From Pyramidobacter sp. C12-8 (GTDB lineage Bacteria > Synergistota > Synergistia > Synergistales > Dethiosulfovibrionaceae), in contig NZ_MUHX01000004.1 in NCBI RefSeq assembly GCF_002007215.1, positions 62,001-126,000 on the forward strand: a DNA stretch of 64,000 nt, in the 5' to 3' direction. Below the pieces are notes generated by a model. It was not told the origin of the DNA and did no database searches. It worked only from the letters and a program-made list of their open reading frames with translations. Shown piece by piece: positions 55,648 to 64,000 of this stretch. Each line of letters starts with the position of its first letter. Positions within the stretch are counted from its first letter, which is position 1. The position numbers and the translations under genes are program-made.

Positions 55648-55767
55648 TTAGCTCCTCTTTCTTTTCCACAACGCGCTTACTACCCAGTAAGCCGCAATCA
55701 TGACGCCAGCCACAGCCAGCGACTCCACAAAGATCTCGCACATGATCCGATTAAGCTCTGTGTCCAT
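55648..55767 (-). CDS. 39-residue single-span membrane protein coupled to csx3
   Basis: The peptide has an N-terminal soluble stub (MDTELNRIMCE), one transmembrane helix (about residues 12-33, FVESLAVAGVMIAAYWVVSA) and a basic end (LWKRKRS). GGAGAGGAGGCGAGGG precedes the ATG. Its stop lies two bases before the csx3 ATG, and the csx3 ribosome-binding site is inside its last codons, so the two are translated as a pair. No family is known for it. Confidence 0.65.
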   Translation of the reverse strand: MDTELNRIMCEIFVESLAVAGVMIAAYWVVSALWKRKRS

Positions 55768-55785
55768 GTGCCCTCGCCTCCTCTC

Positions 55786-56115
55786 CTACTCTTGCAGTTT
55801 GCCCCGAGACTCGATGACCTCATGCATAAACGCCGAGAACTCGCGCTCGGGGATCACCCTCTTGCCCTGCCATATAAACCCCTCGGGCAAGTGCCCGTCA
55901 GTCGCCAGCCTGTCCGCTGTTGGCCGGCTGATTCTCAGCGCCTCGCAGACTTCGCGGCGGTCGATCAGCCGCTCGTACTCGTGTTTCTGTTTATTCATGG
56001 CGGCCAGCTCGCTCCGCAGCGCCTGCACTTCTTTTAAGAGGCTGTTTACTATCGCCGGAAGCGTCGCCGCCATCTCCGCTATCGCGCCCAGATCGAGCAT
56101 CCCGGATGCCGCCAT
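55786..56115 (-). CDS. HTH_17/excisionase-like DNA-binding protein
   Basis: 109 residues: a helical, coiled-coil-like N-terminus (about 10-50, LPAIVNSLLKEVQALRSELA) and a MerR/excisionase-type winged helix (about 50-95, IDRREVCEALRISRPTADRLATDGHLPEGFIWQGKRVIP, key part REVCEALRISRPTADRL). As the second gene of the leftward early operon it could be the excisionase or an early regulator. Confidence 0.7.
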   Translation of the reverse strand: MAASGMLDLGAIAEMAATLPAIVNSLLKEVQALRSELAAMNKQKHEYERLIDRREVCEALRISRPTADRLATDGHLPEGFIWQGKRVIPEREFSAFMHEVIESRGKLQE

Positions 56116-56144
56116 TTTTGCAGTGTCCTCCTTTCTTGCCTCTG

Positions 56145-56354
56145 CTACTCGCCGGGGCTTTTTTCGTCTGCACCCAGCAGCTCGTTAGGAGTGCAGTGAT
56201 AAATTTGTGCAAGGTTCCTGATTTGTTCCAAAGACGGCTCTCGTTTCCCAGTTTCCCAACGAGACAAAGTATTCGCCCCCACACCAATGATCTTTGCTAC
56301 GTCATAAAGTCTCTTAAACCCTGCTTTTATACGCATTTGTTTTAGATTGAGCAC
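56145..56354 (-). CDS. cro: Cro-like repressor, first gene of the leftward early operon
   Basis: 69 residues with a single XRE-type helix-turn-helix (LYDVAKIIGVGANTLSRWETGKREPSLEQIRNLA, key part DVAKIIGVGANTLSRWE). GTG at 56354 is chosen because a perfect AGGAGGTG lies five bases before it. Its recognition helix (GVGANTLSRWE) resembles that of the CI-like protein (NVGQNTIWRWE), suggesting shared operators, as in lambda Cro and CI. Confidence 0.85.
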   Translation of the reverse strand: MLNLKQMRIKAGFKRLYDVAKIIGVGANTLSRWETGKREPSLEQIRNLAQIYHCTPNELLGADEKSPGE

Positions 56355-56381
56355 TGGATCACCTCCTGTCTTCACGAAAAT

Positions 56382-56410
56382 AGTTTATCCCAATTTGGTA
56401 AAATGTCAAG
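56382..56410 (-). promoter_or_regulatory. Early leftward promoter with operator in the spacer
   Basis: On the minus strand TTGACA (56410-56405), a 17-base spacer and TAAACT (56387-56382). The half-palindrome CCCAATTTGGTA (56389-56400) fills the spacer. A repressor bound there would shut off the whole early operon. Confidence 0.75.
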
Positions 56411-56478
56411 GGCATAAATACCGATTCGGGAAATATATTATCCCGAAACGACAAATGCACTTTTATACCAAATTGGTA
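56389..56478. promoter_or_regulatory. Three-site operator region of the lysis-lysogeny switch
   Basis: O1, CCCAATTTGGTA (56389-56400), and O3, TACCAAATTGGTA (56466-56478), share the same palindrome. A central site (56425-56447) has different arms, TTCGGGA and TCCCGAA, around nine bases. O3 overlaps TACAAT (56477-56482), a probable -10 for the repressor gene. O1 lies in the early promoter. Confidence 0.75.
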
Positions 56479-56501
56479 CAATTCATTAAGGAGGGATCGT
56501 T

Positions 56502-57206
56502 ATGTTGGGCAAAAACCTTGAAAAAATTCGAGAAACCGCAAAATTATCTCGCCGGGAATTAGGACAACTTATTAATGTGGGGCAAAATACAATTTGGCGT
56601 TGGGAACACGGAGAACGAGAACCCAGCCTAGAAAAAATTCAAGCTCTTGCAGTTGCGCTTAATGTTTCAGTTTCTGATTTGATGGACCGCGAAGAACAAA
56701 AAACCGCGCCCTTCCCGAAGGAAGAGCGCGTTGAGATTGTTGAACACTATGGAATGAACGGCAGCATTAAAGTGCCCGTATATGAAGATTTTATGTCCGC
56801 CTGCGCGGGAATGGGAGCGGTGTCGGTGGAAGGTGTCGTAAGAGAAGAGCTTGAAATCCCTGTGTGGCTACTGGGCGGCCAATATTCCACGGAGCCGGGA
56901 GAAAGCCCGTTTATTGTACGCATCAGCGGTGACTCCATGGAAGAAGCTGGCATTCCCGACGGCTGTCAGGTTTTAGTGAATCCCATTGCCGAAGCGGATA
57001 ACGGAGACGTTATTATCGCGGAACTTGACGGTGACTGGATGGTGAAATGGATCTACTGGAATCGTCATTGTGATGGAGGGGAATTGCGTTCCGCTTCCCT
57101 TAAATACCCCGTTAAGAGATTTACTAAGGAAGACGTTGAAACTGGACGGTTCAGATATGTAGGCAAAGTGTGCCGTGGGATGACGATTCCCAGAAAAGGA
57201 GAGTAG
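56502..57206 (+). CDS. CI-like repressor with S24 (LexA-type) autoproteolytic domain
   Basis: 234 residues. The N-terminal XRE helix-turn-helix (RRELGQLINVGQNTIWRWEHG, about 17-37) is followed by a linker with a candidate Ala102-Gly103 cleavage site (SACAGMG). The C-terminal S24 peptidase domain has Ser145 (ISGDSMEEAGIPDG) and Lys182 (DWMVKWIYW). This should keep the prophage silent and be cleaved when RecA is activated by DNA damage. AAGGAGGGA precedes the ATG. It is divergent from the Cro-like gene across the operators. Confidence 0.92.
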   Translation: MLGKNLEKIRETAKLSRRELGQLINVGQNTIWRWEHGEREPSLEKIQALAVALNVSVSDLMDREEQKTAPFPKEERVEIVEHYGMNGSIKVPVYEDFMSACAGMGAVSVEGVVREELEIPVWLLGGQYSTEPGESPFIVRISGDSMEEAGIPDGCQVLVNPIAEADNGDVIIAELDGDWMVKWIYWNRHCDGGELRSASLKYPVKRFTKEDVETGRFRYVGKVCRGMTIPRKGE

Positions 57207-57224
57207 TCTATTTATAAACACCAA

Positions 57225-57524
57225 ATGGGGATATTAAATTTTTTAATTGCCTGTGCGTCAGTTGTTTCAGGAATAGGCAGTATTTATCTCTTATTAAATG
57301 GAACAAGACTTACATTTTTTGCGGTCATATTTAATTTGCTTATGGCTATCCGCAAAGGAAGAAAAGAATTTGAGAATAAAACAGAGCTTTTGTCTAACAT
57401 TATCGTTTATTATTGTTTTTACTCTCTTCTATCACTTCATGCTCTTTCTCACGTTACTTATTCAGAGTCTAATGTTTGGGAATTTTTTCTTATGCTATTA
57501 CCAGTATCCCCTTGCTATTTTTAA
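57225..57524 (+). CDS. Small multi-span membrane protein downstream of the repressor
   Basis: 99 residues with three or four hydrophobic segments (LNFLIACASVVSGIGSIYLLL, LTFFAVIFNLLMAI, IIVYYCFYSLLSLHAL, FFLMLLPVSPCYF). It is clearly AT-richer than the rest of the prophage. No ribosome-binding site is evident, although it starts 18 bases after the repressor stop and may be coupled to it. Its location with the repressor suggests expression in the lysogen, for instance as a superinfection-exclusion protein. That is a guess from position. Confidence 0.5.
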   Translation: MGILNFLIACASVVSGIGSIYLLLNGTRLTFFAVIFNLLMAIRKGRKEFENKTELLSNIIVYYCFYSLLSLHALSHVTYSESNVWEFFLMLLPVSPCYF

Positions 57525-57540
57525 AACAAGAATTTATTAA
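57512..57540 (+). promoter_or_regulatory. Promoter of the secreted small protein and probably of the re-headed phosphorylase
   Basis: TTGCTA (57512-57517), a 17-base spacer and TATTAA (57535-57540). AAAGGAGG and the ATG at 57560 follow. No other promoter is evident before the phosphorylase start at 57886. Confidence 0.5.
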
Positions 57541-57559
57541 ATCCAAAGGAGGCAGTCCC

Positions 57560-57793
57560 ATGAAAAAGTTCCTGTTTATCATCTGCGTGGTATTAGGTTT
57601 TGCAGGCACGGCGTTTGCTCAGGACACCTACGTCAACGGCTATTACCGCAAGGACGGTACCTACGTCCAAGGACATTACAAATCCCCGAGCAATGATTAT
57701 TTTTATGACAACTATTCCAGTTCCGGAAACCGCAACCCCTACACCGGGGAAAAAGGTTACAAGAAATACCCCAAGAATCCCTATGGGTATTAA
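57560..57793 (+). CDS. Secreted small Tyr/Gly-rich protein (lysogenic conversion candidate)
   Basis: 77 residues. A clean signal peptide (MKKFLFIICVVLGFAGTAFA) is cut before QDTYV. The mature part, with NGYYRKDGTYVQGHYKS and NPYTGEKGYKKYPKNPYGY, resembles a family of short secreted proteins of unknown function common in Gram-negative genomes. It lies at the extreme right end of the prophage, outside the lytic operons, with its own promoter and a strong ribosome-binding site. It is therefore likely made in the lysogen. Confidence 0.75.
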   Translation: MKKFLFIICVVLGFAGTAFAQDTYVNGYYRKDGTYVQGHYKSPSNDYFYDNYSSSGNRNPYTGEKGYKKYPKNPYGY

Positions 57794-57847
57794 AGCCGAC
57801 TCTCGCGGCTTCCGCGTAGGGCAAAAATCTTCCACACAATCTCTTGA

Positions 57848-57867
57848 GTGCCCTAAACAGTGTCCTA
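57848..57867 (+). repeat. Arm-type direct repeats at the right end
   Basis: GTGCCCTA (57848-57855) and GTGTCCTA (57860-57867) repeat with a 12-base period. They copy the arrangement at 13954-13973 near the left end in the same orientation. They lie 30 bases before attR. Confidence 0.5.
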
Positions 57868-57885
57868 AACGAGGTGGATATAACT

Positions 57886-58716
57886 ATGGTGAACGCATGG
57901 AAATCCAGCGCCGACGCGCCGGAGATGGAGGGGCGGCAGTACCACATCCAGTGCGCGCCCGGCGACGTGGCGCCTTATGTGCTTCTGCCCGGCGATCCCG
58001 GCCGCGCCGACGTGATCGCCGCAACGTGGGACGAGCGGCGTTTCGTCGCCGGCAATCGCGAGCACCGCACGTTCACGGGGACGACCGGCGGCGCGCCCGT
58101 TTCCGTCACTTCCACGGGCATGGGCGGCCCCTCGACTGCCATCGCCGTGGAAGAATTGCTCCGCGTCGGCGCCGACACGTTCATCCGCCTCGGCACCTGC
58201 GGCGTCATCCAGGAAGACATCGCCTGCGGCGATCTGATCGTCAACACGGCGGCGGTGCGTCACGACGGGGCCAGCAACCTGTACGTGGAAGACCGTTACC
58301 CGGCCTCCGCCGATCACGAGGTGACGCTGGCGCTGATCGAGGCCTGCGAGGAACTCGACCTGACGTATCACGTGGGGCTCACCTGCTCCACCGGCTCGTT
58401 CCACTGCGGTCAGGGGCGCCCCGGTTACCGCGGCTACCGGCAGTCGTTCTTCGAAAACGTCGTCGAGGACCTACGCCGCGCCCGCGTGCTCAATTTCGAG
58501 ATGGAGGCGGCCACGCTCTTCACGATGGGCAATCTGTACGGCTTCCGCAGCGGCTGCCTCTGCGTGGCCGTGGCCAACCGCGTCACCGACGAGATGGTCT
58601 CGTCGCCGCTCGAACCGGCCATGGCCGCCTGCAACCGGGCGATCCAGATCCTCTGCGTCCGCGACGCGAAAAAACGCGCCGCCGGCAAAAAATACTGGAC
58701 GCCGCGGCTCGGGTAA
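57886..58716 (+). CDS. Uridine phosphorylase-type nucleoside phosphorylase, 5' end rebuilt by the prophage
   Basis: 276 residues of the PNP/UDP family: LLPGDPGRADVIA (phosphate site), STGMGGPSTAIAVEELLRVGADTFIRLGTCG (key part STGMGGPST), HDGASNLY, and NFEMEAATLFTMG (ribose/base site). The order and wording fit uridine phosphorylase, which converts uridine and phosphate to uracil and ribose-1-phosphate. The first four codons (MVNA) and the ribosome-binding site GAGGTGG come from the phage. The original start (MTGN) is stranded at 13779. From TGG onward the sequence is the host's, so the enzyme is probably still active. Confidence 0.88.
   Translation: MVNAWKSSADAPEMEGRQYHIQCAPGDVAPYVLLPGDPGRADVIAATWDERRFVAGNREHRTFTGTTGGAPVSVTSTGMGGPSTAIAVEELLRVGADTFIRLGTCGVIQEDIACGDLIVNTAAVRHDGASNLYVEDRYPASADHEVTLALIEACEELDLTYHVGLTCSTGSFHCGQGRPGYRGYRQSFFENVVEDLRRARVLNFEMEAATLFTMGNLYGFRSGCLCVAVANRVTDEMVSSPLEPAMAACNRAIQILCVRDAKKRAAGKKYWTPRLG
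57898..57941 (+). repeat. attR core (44-bp direct repeat)
   Basis: This is identical to 13791-13834 over 44 bases. It covers codons 5 to 19 of the phosphorylase gene, whose reading frame is kept. Confidence 0.95.
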
Positions 58717-58784
58717 AAGGCGCGGCGCGAGCGCCGCCCGTCGAATTTTTTCCGCACGTCGCCGCCGGCAAAAGCAATCAAAAA

Positions 58785-58820
58785 GGGATCTGAACTCATG
58801 CCGAGCTCAGATCCCTGTTT

Positions 58821-58826
<6 letters not shown>
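58785..58826. terminator. Convergent terminator between the phosphorylase gene and metH
   Basis: A stem of about 12 bp with one mismatch (GGGATCTGA-CTC with GAG-TCAGATCCC, 58785-58815) is followed by TGTTTTTATTTTT. It stops the rightward gene and, with TTTTTGATTG on the minus side, probably also metH. Confidence 0.85.
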
Positions 58827-61197
<2,371 letters not shown>

Positions 61198-61214
<17 letters not shown>

Positions 61215-61872
61215 GGCAGAAACCGCCCTCTCTTCTGTATTGGCAGGCCGCAAAGGAGCAGTCGTCGCAGCCGCGCCGCCGCCGTTCCGGTACGCTGGAA
61301 ATCCCGATCAGCGCCGTCACCGACTTGATGGGGATCATCATGCCCTGCCGCGTCATCGTCAGGCCGATGCGGCGTTCCGCATCGACAAGCCGGAGCAGGT
61401 CGCCGGAAAATTGCATGGGAACGTCGCCGTAACCGGGGCTGAAGCGCCGCGTCAGGTACTCGCCTTCGCGCAGCGTTTCCCCGACTTCGTCTTCGATCTC
61501 GTCGCAAAGCGAATCGGCCCGCACGGACGCGCAGGCGTCAAGGCACAGCGCCCGGCTCATGCTGCCGCGGCCGAGAAGCTGCGTGCGGCGATCGACTTCC
61601 GGTCCCAGCGTCACCGCCATGACGACGCAGGAACGGCAGTTTTTGAACAGCCGGGACAGATCGCGCGAGACGCACTCCACCGAACCGTCCCCCAGCGCGA
61701 TGCCGCGCTCCCCGACCGTCAGCGGGAAACGTTTCCAGACTTTGCGCGGATGCGCGCAGCCGCCCAGCTCCGCGAAACCGGCGCGCGCCATTTCCAACAC
61801 TTCCTCGCGCCCCCGATCAGGCACGCGGAGATAGCGCAACGCTTCTTCCAGCTGTCTGCGCGTCGGCTCCAT
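61198..61872 (-). CDS. Stand-alone MetH activation (reactivation) domain protein
   Basis: 224 residues. Motifs of the Met_synt_B12 activation domain are present: RRFSPGYGDVPM (SAM contact), MIPIKSVTALIG, and a C-terminal Cys set (CDDCSFAACQYR). It probably binds MetH and helps re-methylate oxidised cob(II)alamin using SAM. The gene lies between metF and metH with overlapping or abutting ends, so all three are expressed together. Confidence 0.85.
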
Positions 61873-62750
61873 CAGGATCTCTTCACCCGCAGCGAATAAA
61901 GGATGCCGTGGATATTCTGGGCGATCTGGCGGGTGACGCCGGCCTTGTTCATGCTGTAAATGTGAATGCCCTCCACGCCCGACGCGAGCAGATCGACGAT
62001 CTGCGACGCCGCGTAAGCGATCCCCGCTTCCCGGACGGCTTCGGCGTTATGGCCGTAGGCGTCTACAAAGCGCCGCACTGCCGGCGGGATCGAAGCGCCG
62101 CACAGGGAGACCACTTTGTCCAGCATGCTGGCCTGGGTGATCGGCATGATACCGGCGATGATCGGGACGTTGACACCGGCTTTCTGCGCCAGATCGCGAA
62201 AACGATAAAAATCGTCGTTGTTCAGAAAGAGCTGAGTGATCAGCGCGTCCACGCCGGCGTCGACCTTCTCCTTCAGATGGGCGATATCGGCTTCCAGCGA
62301 AGGCGCTTCGGGATGTTTCTCCGGATAACAGGCCCCCAGCACGCGAAAATCGTAATTTTTCTTGATGTGAGCCACAAGTTCCGCCGCGTGCTTGAAGTAA
62401 CCGTCCCCGAAATCCGCGTCGGCACGGCGGTCGCCGCGCAGCGCCAGGATCGTGCGCACGCCTTTTTCTTTCAGCTCCGCCAGCAGCGCGTCGGTCTGTT
62501 CCAGCGAACTGCCCACGCAGGTCAGATGAGCCACGGCGGGCAGCATGTAACGGTTCTGGATCGTGGAGGCAATTTCGATCGTGTTGTCGCGGTTCGAACC
62601 GCCCGCGCCGTACGTGACGCTGATCAGATCGGGACGCAGGCTGGCCAGCGCGTCTACCGTGTCGTAAATCGACTCCAGACTGCCGGTCCTCTTCGGGGGA
62701 AAGATTTCAAAGGAGAAATTGGGAAGCATCTCTTCAAAAGCGTTGTTCAT
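61872..62750 (-). CDS. metF: MetF, 5,10-methylenetetrahydrofolate reductase
   Basis: The 292-residue FAD enzyme makes methyl-THF for MetH. It has FSFEIFPPKRTGS, VTYGAGGSNRD, HLTCVG, ILALRGDRRADA and ITQLFLNNDDFYRF, all typical of MetF. It is the first gene of the methionine operon, 10 bases after AAGGAG, and abuts the activation-domain gene. The leader carries a SAM-I riboswitch, so it is shut off when methionine/SAM is plentiful. Confidence 0.95.
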   Translation of the reverse strand: MNNAFEEMLPNFSFEIFPPKRTGSLESIYDTVDALASLRPDLISVTYGAGGSNRDNTIEIASTIQNRYMLPAVAHLTCVGSSLEQTDALLAELKEKGVRTILALRGDRRADADFGDGYFKHAAELVAHIKKNYDFRVLGACYPEKHPEAPSLEADIAHLKEKVDAGVDALITQLFLNNDDFYRFRDLAQKAGVNVPIIAGIMPITQASMLDKVVSLCGASIPPAVRRFVDAYGHNAEAVREAGIAYAASQIVDLLASGVEGIHIYSMNKAGVTRQIAQNIHGILYSLRVKRS

Positions 62751-62783
62751 TCGGACACGACTCCTTTTACCTCAAATTTCCAT

Positions 62784-62820
62784 AAAAAAACAGCCGCCCT
62801 GTTCACGACAAGACGGCTGC
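62784..62820 (-). terminator. Riboswitch-controlled intrinsic terminator of the methionine operon
   Basis: On the minus strand GCAGCCGTC pairs with GGCGGCTG and runs into TTTTTTT (62790-62784). It lies between the SAM aptamer and metF. Confidence 0.85.
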
Positions 62821-62839
62821 AAAATTTTCTCGCCCCAGC

Positions 62840-62936
62840 GGCTTATCGCTGTCAGCAGGACCACCACGTCCGCACGACGCGGACAGGTTGGCGCAGGATC
62901 GTTGAGCTGACTCTCTCCCCTGACTCTGGATAAAGG
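62840..62936 (-). promoter_or_regulatory. SAM-I riboswitch (S-box)
   Basis: On the minus strand the aptamer opens with TTTATCCAGAG and closes with GATAAG (P1). Inside are the k-turn region GGGGAGAGAGTCAGCTCAACGA, the block GCGCCAACC, a GTCCGC/GCGGAC hairpin (P3) and GTGGTGGTCCTGC, matching the AACC...GGTG...TCC core of S-box elements. A terminator and metF follow, as expected for SAM-dependent termination. Confidence 0.85.
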
Positions 62937-62960
62937 AAAACCGATTATTCGGATTTTTGG

Positions 62961-62989
62961 ATAGTATCACAGAATACCGATGGGCGCAA
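62961..62989 (-). promoter_or_regulatory. Promoter of the methionine operon
   Basis: On the minus strand TTGCGC (62989-62984), a 17-base spacer and TACTAT (62966-62961). The start would lie about 20 bases before the riboswitch P1 helix. Confidence 0.55.
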
Positions 62990-63129
62990 GAGCCTGTTTG
63001 CTCGACAACGGGTTAAAATGATGGAGACGAATGATGTTCTAAATCAGCGGCCGATACTTTTTTTGTACGGGAAATATAGGGTATTCGCCAGAGAACTCGG
63101 CTAAAATATGTGTCGTAGGGGGGCGTGCC

Positions 63130-63975
63130 ATGCAGATGATAAGAGCGTTCAACGAAACCATACGCTATATCGAAAGCGTATTGGGCGGCGAAATCGACGA
63201 AAGCAGAGTCACCTGTCTGTCAAGTTATTCCTACGCCATGTTCAGCAGATTGTTTTCTATTTTGACAAATATGACGCTGTCGGAATATATACGGCTTAGG
63301 AAGCTGACGAAGGCCGCCGTGGAGATCAAGGAAACAAGCGGCAAAATCATAGATATTGCCATGAAATACGGCTACGAATCATCAAATTCCTTTACGAACG
63401 CTTTTAAGAATTTTCATCGCGTCACGCCTACGCAAGTACGAAACGGGGAAGCATACCGGGTGTTTTCTCCCATTCAATTAACGCTCAGCATAAGAGGAGG
63501 AAAAAGCATGGATGTGAAAATCCAAAAGAAAAGCGGATTTGCCGTGGCCGGAGTCAAATTGGAGAATATCGATTCGGCCTCCTGCCCGGCGGTTTGGGAT
63601 CAACTGCTCGCAAAGTGGAGCCACGAAACTCTTTCCCGCCTGGGGAACGGTCAAAGCTATGGGATGTGCTTTGACATGAAAAATGGGAACAAGATCAACT
63701 ATATGGCCTGCTACCATGTCAACGACATCCCCAAGGCACGGGAAATGGGACTGGAGGTCGTAGAGATCAAAGAAGCTGAATATGCCGTTCTGTCATTGGA
63801 GGGAGCGATTCCCGACTGCATTCACGAAGGGTGGAAATACGCCATGGAAGTGTTCTTGCCGGAACAGGGATACATGCACGCGGGAACACCTGATTTTGAA
63901 GTATATTTTAAGGGCGATATGTACAGTCCGGGGTACACGATGGAACTGTGGATTCCCATCGCCAAAAAGGAATAA
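63130..63975 (+). CDS. AraC-family regulator with GyrI-like effector domain
   Basis: 281 residues. Two AraC helix-turn-helix motifs at about 20-110 (SYAMFSRLFSILTNMTLSEYIRLRKL and IIDIAMKYGYESSNSFTNAFKNFHRVTPTQVR, key part GYESSNSFTNAFK). A C-terminal GyrI/Rob-like ligand domain follows at about 128-281 (FAVAGVKLENIDS, YAVLSLEGAIPDCIHEGWKY, DFEVYFKGDMY). It probably senses a small molecule. Codon use is less GC-biased than its neighbours, suggesting transfer from a Firmicutes-like source. Its target is not visible in the window. Confidence 0.85.
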   Translation: MQMIRAFNETIRYIESVLGGEIDESRVTCLSSYSYAMFSRLFSILTNMTLSEYIRLRKLTKAAVEIKETSGKIIDIAMKYGYESSNSFTNAFKNFHRVTPTQVRNGEAYRVFSPIQLTLSIRGGKSMDVKIQKKSGFAVAGVKLENIDSASCPAVWDQLLAKWSHETLSRLGNGQSYGMCFDMKNGNKINYMACYHVNDIPKAREMGLEVVEIKEAEYAVLSLEGAIPDCIHEGWKYAMEVFLPEQGYMHAGTPDFEVYFKGDMYSPGYTMELWIPIAKKE

Positions 63976-64000
63976 TCAAAAATCAAGAGGGCGACAGCCA

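Larger units (their letters stand above)
13791..57941. mobile_element. Complete-looking podovirus-type prophage (about 44.1 kb)
   Basis: The element is bounded by a 44-bp direct repeat. It carries an intact tyrosine integrase, Cro/CI switch, replication and recombination genes, terminase, portal, scaffold, capsid, tail fibre, internal virion and lysis genes, with no obvious broken structural gene. The structural block has no tape measure, tail tube or sheath. This fits a short-tailed virion. The lytic transcription direction is leftward except for two rightward accessory operons and the integrase. Confidence 0.95.

Noticed and set aside
13791..57941. CRISPR array or cas operon linked to the Csx3-like gene
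   Set aside because: No regularly spaced repeats with unique spacers and no other cas genes are present. The Csx3-like gene is part of the phage early operon.

Overview
The window is a piece of a GC-rich bacterial chromosome interrupted by one complete-looking prophage of about 44 kb. The host is best read as a diderm, mesodiaminopimelate-type bacterium, probably of the Synergistota (Pyramidobacter-like). This rests on a dcw cluster whose MurE carries the DNPR motif, a large AsmA/TamB-like protein, a type A RNase P RNA, and a short MetH with a separately encoded activation domain. The taxonomic call is an inference from gene content, not a database result.

Left chromosomal arm (1-13.8 kb). 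A minus-strand division/cell-wall operon runs mraZ, rsmH, ftsL, ftsI, murE, murF, mraY (cut by the window edge). It starts at a sigma70-type promoter followed by three 10-bp MraZ boxes. Then come rnpB with its own promoter, an HD hydrolase, a uracil/deoxyinosine-type DNA glycosylase, an ArsA/GET3-like ATPase with a small partner, and an AsmA/TamB-like protein.

Prophage (13,791-57,941). A 44-bp perfect direct repeat bounds it. The target is codon 5 onward of a uridine phosphorylase-type gene. The native promoter, start codon and first 18 codons remain at the left end, while the phage supplies a new ribosome-binding site, start codon and first four codons at the right end. The layout is: integrase; a plus-strand accessory operon with its own promoter and terminator; lysis genes; a 2,809-residue polyvalent protein; internal virion proteins; tail fibre; head-tail, capsid, scaffold, portal and terminase genes (minus); a second plus-strand accessory operon; then a long minus-strand early operon (late regulator, methylase, nuclease, iteron-like origin, primase-helicase, helicase, Cas4/RecB-like nuclease, DUF669, Sak4-like ATPase, many small genes); then a Cro/CI switch. 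The capsid is of the SU10/DUF5309 type, the portal is P22-like, and there is no tape measure or sheath. A short-tailed (podovirus-like) particle with ejected internal proteins is therefore expected.

Three things make the prophage unusual. First, its early operon encodes a Csx3/Crn3-like protein, a family known as ring nucleases or accessory proteins of type III CRISPR. A 39-residue membrane protein gene lies directly upstream, in apparent translational coupling. Second, two separate plus-strand operons have homologous near-consensus promoters and untranslated leaders but different palindromes between -35 and -10. Each carries small acidic genes and a paralogous HTH_17 regulator, which resembles anti-CRISPR/aca organisation. 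Third, there is a dense cluster of TTGCATCA repeats beside a C8/G10 hairpin, which looks like a replication origin.

Right chromosomal arm (57.9-64 kb). The re-headed uridine phosphorylase gene is followed by a convergent methionine operon, metF, a MetH activation-domain gene and metH. A SAM-I riboswitch and intrinsic terminator in its leader control it. The window ends with an AraC/GyrI-type regulator of less GC-rich composition.
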